Source of the DNA: an uncultured Acetatifactor sp.
GTDB taxonomy: Bacteria > Bacillota > Clostridia > Lachnospirales > Lachnospiraceae
NCBI RefSeq assembly: GCF_910585425.1
Contig: NZ_CAJUCP010000006.1
Span: 101,353-125,603, forward strand
Reading direction: 5' to 3'
Length of the DNA stretch: 24,251 nt
Notes under the pieces: model-generated
The model's input: only the letters and a program-made list of their open reading frames with translations
Databases searched by the model: none
Told to the model about the DNA's origin: nothing
Made by a program: the position numbers and the translations under genes
In this document: positions 1-6,933 of the stretch, in pieces
Position numbering within the stretch: position 1 is the stretch's first letter
Layout: each line of letters starts with the position of its first letter

Positions 1-50
1 TACCTATTAGAATCGCTGCGCGATGGCACTAAAGGGTAAAGTCCCTTCGG
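1..50 (+). repeat. Direct repeat, copy 1 (50 bp)
   Basis: Nearly identical to 124-174: two substitutions (A to G) and one extra G in the second copy. Each copy contains a small self-complementary part, a GAAGGGG-type arm followed by CCCTTC. The window edge cuts off whatever lies upstream, so more copies may exist outside. No coding role is visible. Confidence 0.9.
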
Positions 51-51
51 T

Positions 52-110
52 GCACACTTGATGAGAGAAACTTTCATTCGAAAGAGCACTCATGAAACTT
101 TCTCTCGTGC
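52..110. repeat. Hairpin between the two direct repeats
   Basis: Arms 63-77 (GAGAGAAACTTTCAT) and 92-106 (ATGAAACTTTCTCTC) are inverted copies with one mismatch, and GCAC at 52-55 can pair with GTGC at 107-110. The spacing and the flanking direct repeats suggest a composite palindromic repeat unit rather than a terminator, since no T-run follows. Confidence 0.7.
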
Positions 111-123
111 GCCCTCGCGACTT

Positions 124-174
124 TACCTATTGGAATCGCTGCGCGATGGCACTGAAGGGGTAAAGTCCCTTCGG
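124..174 (+). repeat. Direct repeat, copy 2 (51 bp)
   Basis: Second copy of the repeat at 1-50, same orientation, start-to-start distance 123 bp. It ends about 65 bp before the -35 element of the downstream PH-domain gene, so it is not part of that promoter. Confidence 0.9.
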
Positions 175-239
175 CGATTTACCACGGTCTCTTTGTTCTA
201 TGATACCATGTCCAGAGAAGAGTTTCAAGTTTTTAACGG

Positions 240-268
240 TTGTATTTTGGAAAAAAATCCTCTATACT
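240..268 (+). promoter_or_regulatory. Promoter for the PH-domain gene
   Basis: TTGTAT at 240-245 and TATACT at 263-268 are separated by 17 bp, a good vegetative sigma-A match in AT-rich DNA. Transcription would begin near 275, giving a leader of about 57 nt before the start codon at 332. Confidence 0.7.
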
Positions 269-331
269 AGTGAGGGAAGGGCCCGCAGGGGGATTTTGCC
301 GGAGGCGGGACAGGAAAGGACGGTACACAGG

Positions 332-709
332 ATGGAATATGTAGAAAGAAAGAGATGGATGTTTCTGGGGCTTCCCTTTACCTTTACAAAGTATACGGTG
401 AAAGAGGATATGATCACGGTGGCGGAGGGGTTCTTCAAGACAGTGGAGAACGACTGCTATATGTACAAGGTGCAGGACGTGACCCACAGCGCCAGCCTGG
501 GGGAGAAGCTGTTCGGGCTGGGTACAGTAATCTGCTATACGGGCGACACCACCCATCCCCAACTGGTGCTGCAGCATATCAGGCGCTCCAGGGAGATCAA
601 GGATTTCATCCTGAGGGAATCCGAGGAGGCCAGGCTGAAGAGGCGCACGGTGAACATGCTGGATATCGGGTCGGACGGTGTGGACGACATGGATAATATG
701 GACGACTGA
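332..709 (+). CDS. PH domain-containing protein (bacterial PH, DUF304-like)
   Basis: 125-residue soluble protein. Most of its length looks like a bacterial pleckstrin-homology fold (bPH_2/DUF304 type): a strand-rich section with KYTVKEDMITVAEGFF, then KVQDVTHSASLGEKLFGLGTV, then a conserved TGDTTHPQLVLQHI stretch leading into a helix that ends IKDFILRESEEARLKRR. No membrane segment is visible, unlike the YdbS/YdbT relatives. The C-terminus is acidic (GVDDMDNMDD). The ATG at 332 is chosen because AGGAAAGGA lies about 11 nt upstream and the fold begins just after it; an upstream in-frame start at 200 would lie before the promoter. The family assignment is by recognised motif pattern; the biological role is unknown. 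It converges on the next gene. Confidence 0.8.
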   Translation: MEYVERKRWMFLGLPFTFTKYTVKEDMITVAEGFFKTVENDCYMYKVQDVTHSASLGEKLFGLGTVICYTGDTTHPQLVLQHIRRSREIKDFILRESEEARLKRRTVNMLDIGSDGVDDMDNMDD

Positions 710-735
710 GGGGCGTGTATCCCGGCGGAGGACGC

Positions 736-823
736 GCGGGCATCTCAGCACAAAAGTGCGGGCATCCTGGTACAAATGTGCGAAGCTCCCGGCACAGAAG
801 CGCGGGAATCCCGGCGGATTGGG
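736..823. repeat. Imperfect 22-bp tandem repeat, about four copies
   Basis: Units begin at 736, 758, 780 and 802, each starting GCGGG or GCGAA followed by a CATC/CTCC-type core and a CACAAAAGT-like end. It lies in the space between two convergent genes and no convincing reading frame uses it. Copies differ at several positions, so this is an old or fast-decaying repeat. Confidence 0.7.
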
Positions 824-849
824 CAGGGAAGGCACATGCGGGACTACGG

Positions 850-1266
850 CTATGTCTTGGACTGGCTCCCGGAGAGCAGTTGTTCATAGAGCAGACCCAC
901 GCAGAACCAGTAAGGGGCGAAGTCCAGGCGGATGACGCGCCCTATGTTCCAGCGGCTGCGCCTGTAGTCCCAGGGACATGCTTTGCGGCGTGACAGCAGG
1001 AGGCCGGAGAGGTACTCCATGGAGAAGATCATCCCCATATAGGTCAGGCCTCTGGCCAGGGCGGATTTCCCCCGGAGCAGGCGGCTGACAGGGGACAGGA
1101 GCGCGGCGCTGCCGTAGATGGGGAACATCCAGAGCGAGGTGTGCCCCTTTAAAGTCATGTCCCGGCGGCGCAGGGCGTCCATGGAAGTGAAGAGGATTTC
1201 CAGGCACCAGCCGATCAGGCCGCATTTGAGGAAGTTCTTCGCAAAATTCGTCAGGCATTGTTTCAT
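850..1266 (-). CDS. Putative ABC-transporter-type membrane protein (CmpB family, PF06541)
   Basis: 138-residue membrane protein. The signature of the CmpB-type family is visible near the N-terminus: GWCLEILFTSM, then a Gly-His-Thr-Ser-Leu-Trp-Met-Phe-Pro-Ile-Tyr-Gly run, followed by hydrophobic segments (for example SALARGLTYMGMIFSMEYLSGLLL) and a WDYRRSRWNIGRVIRLDFAPYWF segment that is also typical. The family name suggests an ABC transporter subunit, but no ATPase is adjacent and a transport function has not been shown for such stand-alone proteins as far as I know. The ATG at 1264-1266 has AAGGAG about 8 nt upstream on the minus strand. It is divergent from folC, with about 95 bp between the start codons. 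Confidence 0.8.
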   Translation of the reverse strand: MKQCLTNFAKNFLKCGLIGWCLEILFTSMDALRRRDMTLKGHTSLWMFPIYGSAALLSPVSRLLRGKSALARGLTYMGMIFSMEYLSGLLLSRRKACPWDYRRSRWNIGRVIRLDFAPYWFCVGLLYEQLLSGSQSKT

Positions 1267-1361
1267 GTGGGATGCTCCTTCTGGGTTCGCTGGGTATGGG
1301 TGTCCGTATCAGTATGCCTTGGAAAGGGAGAAAATATTCGGGAAGAGGGGACGATTGGCAG

Positions 1362-2642
1362 ATGAACTATAAGGAAGCGCTGGACTATATGCAGCAGATA
1401 GGGCAGTACGGCATCTCGCCGGGCCTGGACAGCATCCGGCAGCTTGTGGGGCGGCTGGGCAATCCCCAGAAAGGAATGCGGTACGTCCATGTGGCGGGCA
1501 CCAACGGCAAGGGCTCCGTGTGCGCCTATGTGTCGTCCGCGCTGCAGCGGGGCGGATACCGGGTGGGGAAGTACACCTCCCCCGCCGTGGTGGACGAACG
1601 GGAGGAAATCCAGGTAAACGGCAGCTACATCCCGAAGGCGGCGGTGGGGCGGCATATGGAGCGGATAAAGGCCGTGTGCGACGAAATGGCCGGGGAAGGG
1701 CTGCCCCATCCCACGCCCTTTGAGGTGAAGACCGCCATGGCGTTTCTGTATTTCCGGGAGAAGAAATGCGATATCGTGGTGCTGGAGACCGGGATGGGCG
1801 GGCTGTTAGATGCGACTAACATAGTGGAGGACACCTGCGTGGCGGTGCTGACCTCCATCAGCGCAGACCACATGGGCTTCCTGGGGAAGACACTGCCGGA
1901 AATCGCCGTCCAGAAAGCGGGCATCATCAAGGGGGGCTGCCATGTGGTGACCGCTGCGCAGGCGCCGGAGGTCATGGAGGTGATCGCCGGGAAGGCTGCC
2001 GATGCGGGATGCCCTCTGACAGTGGCAGACGTGAGGGCCGCGGAGCATGTGCGCCAGGGCCTGGAGAAGCAGAGATTCGACTATAAGGACTGGAAAAAGC
2101 TGGAGATCGCTCTGGCGGGGCAGTACCAGATAGAGAACGCGGTGACGGCCCTGGAGGCGCTGAAAGCCCTTGGCGGACTTGGATTTCCGGTGCAGGAGGA
2201 GAAGCTCCGGGAGGGCATGGCCCAGGCCCGCTGGCCCGGGCGCTTCACGGTAGCGGGCAGGAAGCCCTGCTTCATCCTGGACGGGGCCCACAATGAGGAC
2301 GCTGCCGGGAAGCTGGCCCGGTCCCTGGAAGCCTGCTTCCCCGGCAGGAGGATTCTCTATATCATGGGGATGCTGCGGGACAAAGAATATGAGAAGATAA
2401 TCGGGCTGACCCACAGCCTGGCCGACCAGATCATCACGGTGACGCCCCCGGGGAACCCAAGGGCCATGCCGGCCTATGAGCTGGCCGCCGCGGTGGCGCA
2501 GGTGCATGAGAAGGTGACCGCGGCGGACAGCCTGGAGGAGGCGGTGGAGATGGCCCGTCTCCTGGCGGATAAGGAGGACGTCATCGTGGCTTTCGGCTCC
2601 CTGTCCTACCTGGGCAGGATGCTGGAGATTGTCGGAGGTTGA
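1362..2642 (+). CDS. folC: Bifunctional folylpolyglutamate synthase / dihydrofolate synthase
   Basis: 426-residue cytosolic Mur-ligase-family enzyme that adds glutamate to dihydropteroate or tetrahydrofolate using ATP. The P-loop AGTNGKGS sits at residues 45-52. Also visible are KYTSPAVVDEREEIQVNG (omega-loop region), ETGMGGLLDATN, SISADHMGFLG, the lysine-containing QKAGIIKGG, and the C-domain GAHNEDA and FGSLSYLG motifs, so all expected parts are present and the length is normal. An upstream in-frame start at 1272 would add 30 residues that do not look like FolC; the ATG at 1362 precedes MNYKEALDYMQQIGQYG, the usual N-terminus, with a purine-rich GGAAGAGGGG 12 nt upstream. It opens the folate gene run. 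The stop codon overlaps a decayed DHHW gene fragment. Confidence 0.95.
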   Translation: MNYKEALDYMQQIGQYGISPGLDSIRQLVGRLGNPQKGMRYVHVAGTNGKGSVCAYVSSALQRGGYRVGKYTSPAVVDEREEIQVNGSYIPKAAVGRHMERIKAVCDEMAGEGLPHPTPFEVKTAMAFLYFREKKCDIVVLETGMGGLLDATNIVEDTCVAVLTSISADHMGFLGKTLPEIAVQKAGIIKGGCHVVTAAQAPEVMEVIAGKAADAGCPLTVADVRAAEHVRQGLEKQRFDYKDWKKLEIALAGQYQIENAVTALEALKALGGLGFPVQEEKLREGMAQARWPGRFTVAGRKPCFILDGAHNEDAAGKLARSLEACFPGRRILYIMGMLRDKEYEKIIGLTHSLADQIITVTPPGNPRAMPAYELAAAVAQVHEKVTAADSLEEAVEMARLLADKEDVIVAFGSLSYLGRMLEIVGG

Positions 2643-2952
2643 TAAGGGACAAGATTCTGGAGGACGGGCTGGACATCTACGATATGTTCTACCGCACCGA
2701 CCACCACTGGAAGACCTGGAGCGGCCTGTGGGCAGCGGGGAAGATAGCGGCGGGCCTGAACGAATGCTGCGGCTATGACATCGACCTTTCCCTCTATGAC
2801 GAATCCCGCTATACCTTTAAGGACTGGGAAGCCCGAGGGATTATATCGCGGCGAGGGACTATGATACGGTCTTAATATGCTATACAGAGTTCATGATAGG
2901 CGCGCATGACAATCCACAGTCGGCGAATTACAGGATGTTCACTTTTGAGTGA
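2639..2952 (+). pseudogene. Remnant of a DHHW-family protein gene
   Basis: Two pieces of one family survive in different frames. From 2642 to about 2838 the frame reads IRDKILEDGLDIYDMFYRTDHHW and on to YDESRYTFKDW: the Tyr-Arg-Thr-Asp-His-His-Trp motif names the DHHW family (SGNH-like, often in exopolysaccharide or cell-surface loci). At 2839 the reading moves to another frame, DYIAARDYDTVLICY, and ends NPQSANYRMFTFE before TGA at 2950-2952, which resembles the C-terminus of the same family. Intact members have a long N-terminal part and roughly a hundred or more residues between these pieces, so both the 5' end and the middle are gone and the joint is frameshifted. The frame can start only at a TTG overlapping the folC stop. 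A function is not expected. Confidence 0.75.
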
Positions 2953-2998
2953 GGATTTTTGCACTGCCGGGGATCGGCGCGGGGAGGGATGGATAGAA

Positions 2999-3610
2999 AT
3001 GATAGATGAGGGCAAAATCAAAGAGGCGGTCCGGCTCCTGCTGGAGGGAATCGGGGAGGATCCTGACAGGGAGGGACTGGCCGAGACGCCGGACAGAGTG
3101 GCCAGGATGTACGGGGAGCTGTTCTTCGGCATGGATGCGGACCCGGCGGAACCGCTGTCCAGGGTATTTTCCATGGAAAATAGAGGAAGCGGACGTTCTG
3201 AGGGAAACGAGGCTGTGGAAGGCGGCGCCCCTGCCGGGGATATGGTCCTGGAGAAGGATATCGTCTTCCATTCCATGTGCGAGCACCATATACTGCCCTT
3301 TTACGGCAGGGCCCATATCGCCTATATCCCGGACGGCAGGGTGCTGGGCCTGAGCAAGCTGGCCAGGACGGTGGAAATCTACGCCAGGAGGCTCCAGATT
3401 CAGGAGCAGATGACAGGGCAGATCGCGGATGCCATCATGGAGCATCTCTCACCCAGGGGCGTGATGGTGGTGCTGGAGGCGGAGCATATGTGCATGACCA
3501 TGCGGGGGGTGAAGAAGCCAGGCAGCAAGACTGTCACTGTGGCGGCCAGAGGGGTGTTCCGGGAGGACGGGGCGCTGCAGGAGCGGTTCTTCCGGATGCT
3601 GCGGATGTAG
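2999..3610 (+). CDS. folE: GTP cyclohydrolase I
   Basis: 203-residue enzyme converting GTP to dihydroneopterin triphosphate, the first step of folate synthesis. The zinc and active-site motifs are intact: SMCEHHILPFYG, then LGLSKLARTVEIYARR, QEQMTGQIAD, and the late EAEHMCMTMRGVKKPGS with the third zinc-binding Cys. The N-terminal IGEDPDREGLAETPDRVARMY helix pair is typical. Unusual is an extra polar, Gly/Glu-rich stretch of about 20 residues between SRVFSMEN and MVLEKDIVFH, in a loop that is short in ordinary FolE. The ATG at 2999 is preferred because GGGAGGG lies 10 nt upstream and the family alignment starts there; an earlier in-frame start would lie in the DHHW remnant. A bidirectional terminator follows at 3831, so the gene is transcriptionally separated from folP. 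Confidence 0.95.
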   Translation: MIDEGKIKEAVRLLLEGIGEDPDREGLAETPDRVARMYGELFFGMDADPAEPLSRVFSMENRGSGRSEGNEAVEGGAPAGDMVLEKDIVFHSMCEHHILPFYGRAHIAYIPDGRVLGLSKLARTVEIYARRLQIQEQMTGQIADAIMEHLSPRGVMVVLEAEHMCMTMRGVKKPGSKTVTVAARGVFREDGALQERFFRMLRM

Positions 3611-3830
3611 CGGACGGTTGGCGGCGTGGGCTGCGATGCGATGCCGCTTCTGCCGGGTCTGGCAGGCTGTATGCGTGTAAGCGCAGCCCTCGTCCGCTGG
3701 ACGGACTGCCCTGCGCGGAATGCCCGGGCCGAACCGGCAGGACGTTGAAGGGCAGCCCATGGCCCCTGACCTCCGCGCGCCTGCCTGTGCGGGTCTCCTG
3801 GCCTGGGGCCATTGCCGCAGAGGAGAAAAA

Positions 3831-3870
3831 ATTTCCGGGAAGGACTTTTACGTCCTTCCCGGAAATCTTT
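3831..3870. terminator. Bidirectional rho-independent terminator
   Basis: Perfect 15-bp stem, ATTTCCGGGAAGGAC at 3831-3845 and GTCCTTCCCGGAAAT at 3852-3866, with a 6-nt loop. On the minus strand it is followed by a run of six T residues (plus-strand AAAAAA at 3826-3831), fitting the end of the lipoprotein gene. On the plus strand TCTTTTC follows, fitting the end of folE. The stretch 3611-3830 upstream holds no gene that I can support. Confidence 0.9.
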
Positions 3871-3902
3871 TCAGGCCTGCATATGCCGAATCCCGTTATA
3901 GA

Positions 3903-4340
3903 TTAGGACTCAGAGGATTCTTCAGAGTCAGCGCCCTCTTCGGACTCGGGATTCTCTTCGGAACCAGCGCCCTCCTCGGAGTCGGCGGCATCAGAGGACT
4001 CAGGAGCCTCTTCGGAGCCGGCGGCGTCAGAGGACTCAGGAGCTTCTTCAGAGCCAGTGGCATCAGAGGACTCAGGAGCCTCTTCGGAGCCGGCGGCGTC
4101 AGAGGACTCAGGAGCTTCTTCAGAGCCAGTGGCGTCAGAGGACTCGGGAGCCTCTTCGGAACTTGTGGACTCAGTGGATTCCTCGGACTCAACAGGCTCA
4201 GAGGACTCTACGGAGGACTCCACGGTGCTCTCTGTGCTGCTTTCCGCGGAGGATTCTCCGCCGCTGGGATTGCCGCCGCAGGCGGTCATGGCAAGCGCCA
4301 TTGCAGTTGCGATAATTGTTGTTACGATTCTCTTTTTCAT
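3903..4340 (-). CDS. Ser/Glu-rich repeat lipoprotein
   Basis: 145 residues. The N-terminus is a lipoprotein signal peptide: MKKR, a hydrophobic stretch, and a lipobox LAMTAC with the modified Cys at residue 21. The mature protein has no folded domain that I recognise; it is almost entirely Ser, Glu, Ala, Pro, Asp and Thr, including a 12-residue tandem unit GSEEAPESSDAT/A repeated about five times (36-bp DNA repeat). It should be a highly acidic, disordered extracytoplasmic tail or stalk anchored in the membrane. The ATG at 4338-4340 has AAGGAG about 9 nt upstream on the minus strand, and a promoter is visible at 4470-4499. It lies opposite in direction to the fol genes, inside the AT-richer island. 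Function unknown; a similarly biased spacer could serve in other surface proteins, but here there is nothing else attached. Confidence 0.8.
   Translation of the reverse strand: MKKRIVTTIIATAMALAMTACGGNPSGGESSAESSTESTVESSVESSEPVESEESTESTSSEEAPESSDATGSEEAPESSDAAGSEEAPESSDATGSEEAPESSDAAGSEEAPESSDAADSEEGAGSEENPESEEGADSEESSES
3987..4166 (-). repeat. 36-bp in-frame tandem repeat inside the lipoprotein gene
   Basis: About five units of 36 bp, encoding GSEEAPESSDAT/A. Alternate units match better than neighbours (CCTCTTCGGAGCCGGCGGC versus CTTCTTCAGAGCCAGTGGC on the plus strand), so there is a 72-bp higher-order period. This points to duplication of a two-unit block. Copy number could change by slippage without breaking the frame. 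Confidence 0.9.
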
Positions 4341-4469
4341 AATTATTCTCTCCTTTTATTGATCTATGTCTAACGGCAGCCAGGTACATGCCCTGCCGTA
4401 GCCACCTGTCTCAATGCCTACCCGAAGAACCAAGGGCAGTGCGCTTATGTATCCCCCCTGTATTGTCCC

Positions 4470-4499
4470 ATTATACTCACTATCGGGTGGATATATCAA
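4470..4499 (-). promoter_or_regulatory. Promoter for the lipoprotein gene
   Basis: On the minus strand TTGATA (plus 4494-4499) and TATAAT (plus 4470-4475) are separated by 18 bp, a near-consensus sigma-A promoter. The leader before the start codon would be about 120 nt. Confidence 0.75.
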
Positions 4500-4765
4500 G
4501 TGCCAGGATGCCGAATTTCTCGCCGCGCCCGGGTTTTATGGCCATCAAAATTAAGCCCTGTTCTGGATTGGAGGAAGCTTTTTGACGGATGGCGGAGGAA
4601 GCGGCGGAACAAAAATGTGCACTATGCCTATAAAATATTGGCGAATTCTTCGCATTTTGGGGGCAGAATCCGCCATATAGGCCCGGAAAACCGCGGAATT
4701 TCCCTGTGTACGGCATGGGCATCATGATTTCCTGTGGGTGGGGGATGGATTTATTTGCCCTTCCA

Positions 4766-4774
4766 TGGTATAAT
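4766..4774 (+). promoter_or_regulatory. Extended -10 promoter for the DUF262 gene
   Basis: TGGTATAAT gives a perfect TATAAT with the TG extension. The -35 region at the right distance (4746-4751, TGGATT) is weak, as often for extended -10 promoters. Transcription would start near 4781, about 110 nt before the start codon. Confidence 0.55.
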
Positions 4775-4891
4775 TCTAGGCGTGTCCGGATGATACATCT
4801 TTGGCGGGGAGAGGCGGATTTTTATGCGGTACGGGTATTGCCCGGAAATGCCGGGGGCATAGTATATGGAAAGCAGGGTGCAAATAGGAGA

Positions 4892-5920
4892 ATGAAGAAC
4901 ATACAAACTATATCAGACCGTATAGAAGAAATCATGAATTTTGCTCAGGCAAACGACAACGAGATTAGTTTGTTCATTGTTCAGGATATTATAAAAAGTA
5001 ATGTCGGAGTTAGTGAAGACTTACTAAATGAAGCACTTCATCATCTGCAGGAACAGGGAGTAAGGATTCTTCCCCTGGATATGGACGAGGGGTATAAAGC
5101 AGATTTGGATGAACCTGATAAATTTATTCCTTCCGATGTGAATATCACCCAGGTTCCGACCAGCGTGTCAAATATCATGGACCGTTTAGAAAACAGGGAA
5201 TTCGATTTGACGCCGGCTTTTCAGAGGCATGGCGGACTATGGGATGAGGAAAAGCAGAGCCGGCTGATTGAATCATTGATGCTGAAAATACCGCTTCCGG
5301 CATTTTACTTTGACGCGTCTAAAGAAGATGAGTGGATTGTGATAGACGGCCTGCAGCGCCTTACCGCCTTTCAAAATTATCTGGTGGGAAATGGACAGGA
5401 AGACGGCGCAAGGAAAAAGAGCAGATTTAAGGGGATGCAGTATCTGACAGATTTCAACGGAAAAACCTTTGACGACTTGCCAAGGCAGTACATCAGGAGA
5501 ATAAAAGAGTCCTCCATCGTTGCATATACCGTTATACAGGGGACTCCGGACGAGGTTGTATTTAATATTTTCCAGAGAATCAATACGGGAGGGATTCAAC
5601 TAAACAATCAGGAAATCAGACAGGCTCTTTACTCGGGAAAAGGGACAGATTTGATCAAGGAGCTGGCGGAACGGAAGGAATTCCGGGAGGCGACGCAGTT
5701 CGCGGTAAAATCGGACCGGATGCTGGATCGAGAATATGCACTGCGATTCCTTTCCTTTACGGAATTGGATTATAAAAGCGAATATAAGGGAAATATTGAT
5801 AACTTCCTGATAAAGGGGCTGAAAAAGGCGAACAATTTTAATGAACAGGACATCATGCGGGTCACAGAGCGGTTTGTGCGCGTGATGAAGGGCTGTACAG
5901 ACATATTACCATGGATATAG
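4892..5920 (+). CDS. DUF262 (GmrSD/ParB-like) protein with a sigma-1.1-like N-terminus, probably 3'-truncated
   Basis: 342 residues. Residues 1-60 form helices followed by EQGVRILP, closely resembling sigma-70 region 1.1 (a small helical/winged fold): DRIEEIMNFAQANDNEIS, then SEDLLNEALHHLQEQGV. From about residue 85 a DUF262 domain follows: FQR at 110-112, the WDEEKQSRLIESLMLKIPLP helix, and the DGLQR signature at 152-156, then FQRINTGGIQLNNQEIR. DUF262 proteins are ParB/Srx-fold enzymes, known from modification-dependent nucleases such as GmrSD, where this part binds and hydrolyses NTP. The frame ends abruptly at DILPWI, where relatives usually continue with a Phe-Arg-Lys motif, so the end is probably lost. 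AGGAG abuts the ATG at 4892, too close for a good site, so a slightly different start is possible. The gene is AT-richer than its neighbours and interrupts the fol run, which suggests acquisition by transfer. Confidence 0.8.
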   Translation: MKNIQTISDRIEEIMNFAQANDNEISLFIVQDIIKSNVGVSEDLLNEALHHLQEQGVRILPLDMDEGYKADLDEPDKFIPSDVNITQVPTSVSNIMDRLENREFDLTPAFQRHGGLWDEEKQSRLIESLMLKIPLPAFYFDASKEDEWIVIDGLQRLTAFQNYLVGNGQEDGARKKSRFKGMQYLTDFNGKTFDDLPRQYIRRIKESSIVAYTVIQGTPDEVVFNIFQRINTGGIQLNNQEIRQALYSGKGTDLIKELAERKEFREATQFAVKSDRMLDREYALRFLSFTELDYKSEYKGNIDNFLIKGLKKANNFNEQDIMRVTERFVRVMKGCTDILPWI

Positions 5921-6060
5921 AGCTGAGGATCTGGGGGATGACATTAAATGTCTGCTGGACAAAGAGTTCCCGCGTAAATGAAAGATATGATACAGACTGA
6001 ATCTTAAACAGATTAGGAATTGAAAGATTGAATTTTGGATAAAGGAAAGGCGGACAAAGC

Positions 6061-6933
6061 TTGAAGATTGGAAACAGGGAATTTCTGACCAAAGGACATA
6101 CATATGTGATGGGAATCCTGAACGTGACCCCGGACTCCTTCTCGGACGGAGGGAAGTGGAACGACAGGGACAGGGCCCTGCGGCATGTGGAGGAGATGCT
6201 GGAGGAGGGGGCGGACATCATCGACATCGGAGGGGAGTCCACCCGCCCCGGCCACACGTTCGTGCCGGAGGAAGAGGAGATTGCAAGGGTGGTTCCCGTG
6301 ATTGAGGCGGTGAAGGCCGCTTTTGACGTGCCTGTGTCCCTGGATACTTACAAGTCCCGGGTGGCATCGGCGGGGATCGCGGCGGGAGCGGATCTGATCA
6401 ACGATGTCTGGGGCCTGAAATATGACGGCAGGACCGACAATGGGACGGACGTGCCGGAGAATGGGGCAGGCAGAGAACAGGGGAGCGCAATGGCGCAGGT
6501 CATTGCGGCCAGCGGTCTGCCCTGCTGCCTGATGCACAATAGAAGAGATACGGATTACCGGGATTTCGTAAGCGACGTGGTGAAGGATCTGGAGGGGACC
6601 CTGAGGCTGGCGGCAGAGGCGGGCATTCCCCGGGAGAAGATCGTCCTGGATCCGGGGGTGGGCTTCGCCAAGAGCTGTGAGCAGAACCTGGAGATCATCC
6701 GCCGCATGGACGCGCTGGGGGCTTTGGGCTGCCCGCTGCTTTTGGGCTGCAGCCGGAAGTCTGTGATCGGCCTGACTTTGGACCTGCCCGCGGATCAGAG
6801 GGTGGAGGGGACATTGGTGACCACTGTGGCCGGAGTCCTGCAGGGGGCCATGTTCGTCAGGGTGCATGATGTGAAGGAGAATGTCAGGGCGGTGCGGATG
6901 GCGGAGGCGATCTGGCCCCGGGCGCAGGGCTGA
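6061..6933 (+). CDS. folP: Dihydropteroate synthase
   Basis: 290-residue TIM-barrel enzyme that joins 6-hydroxymethyl-dihydropterin pyrophosphate to p-aminobenzoate; the sulfonamide target. The family motifs run in order: GILNVTPDSFSDGG, GADIIDIGGESTRPG, VSLDTYKSRVA, LINDVWGLKYD, CLMHNRR, ILDPGVGFAKS as VLDPGVGFAKS, LLLGCSRKSVIG, and FVRVHDVKEN. An extra polar stretch of about 20 residues (Gly/Asp/Glu/Asn-rich) sits between WGLKYD and MAQVIAASG, where ordinary FolP has none. The start is a TTG at 6061, with GGAAAGG about 10 nt upstream; the first ATG (6109) would remove the first barrel strand. It is separated from folE by the island at 3611-6060 and followed 151 bp later by folB-folK. Confidence 0.93.
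   Translation: MKIGNREFLTKGHTYVMGILNVTPDSFSDGGKWNDRDRALRHVEEMLEEGADIIDIGGESTRPGHTFVPEEEEIARVVPVIEAVKAAFDVPVSLDTYKSRVASAGIAAGADLINDVWGLKYDGRTDNGTDVPENGAGREQGSAMAQVIAASGLPCCLMHNRRDTDYRDFVSDVVKDLEGTLRLAAEAGIPREKIVLDPGVGFAKSCEQNLEIIRRMDALGALGCPLLLGCSRKSVIGLTLDLPADQRVEGTLVTTVAGVLQGAMFVRVHDVKENVRAVRMAEAIWPRAQG

Larger units (their letters stand above)
4341..4891. other. Intergenic stretch between divergent genes
   Basis: This 551-bp stretch separates the minus-strand lipoprotein gene from the DUF262 gene. It holds the lipoprotein promoter (4470-4499), a small inverted repeat in its leader (CGGCAG at 4374-4379 and CTGCCG at 4393-4398), and an extended -10 promoter for DUF262 (4766-4774). Short open frames in 4500-4740 show no protein character. 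I see no RNA gene in it. Confidence 0.6.

Noticed and set aside
3987..4166. 36-bp regular repeats as a CRISPR array
   Set aside because: The period fits, but the repeats are contiguous with no spacers and encode in-frame amino acid repeats of a lipoprotein.
3720..4373. Plus-strand frame of 217 codons across the lipoprotein region
   Set aside because: It reads the 36-bp repeats in another frame, giving Gly/Leu/Arg-rich repeats, and has no ribosome site; the minus strand has a signal peptide, ribosome site and promoter.
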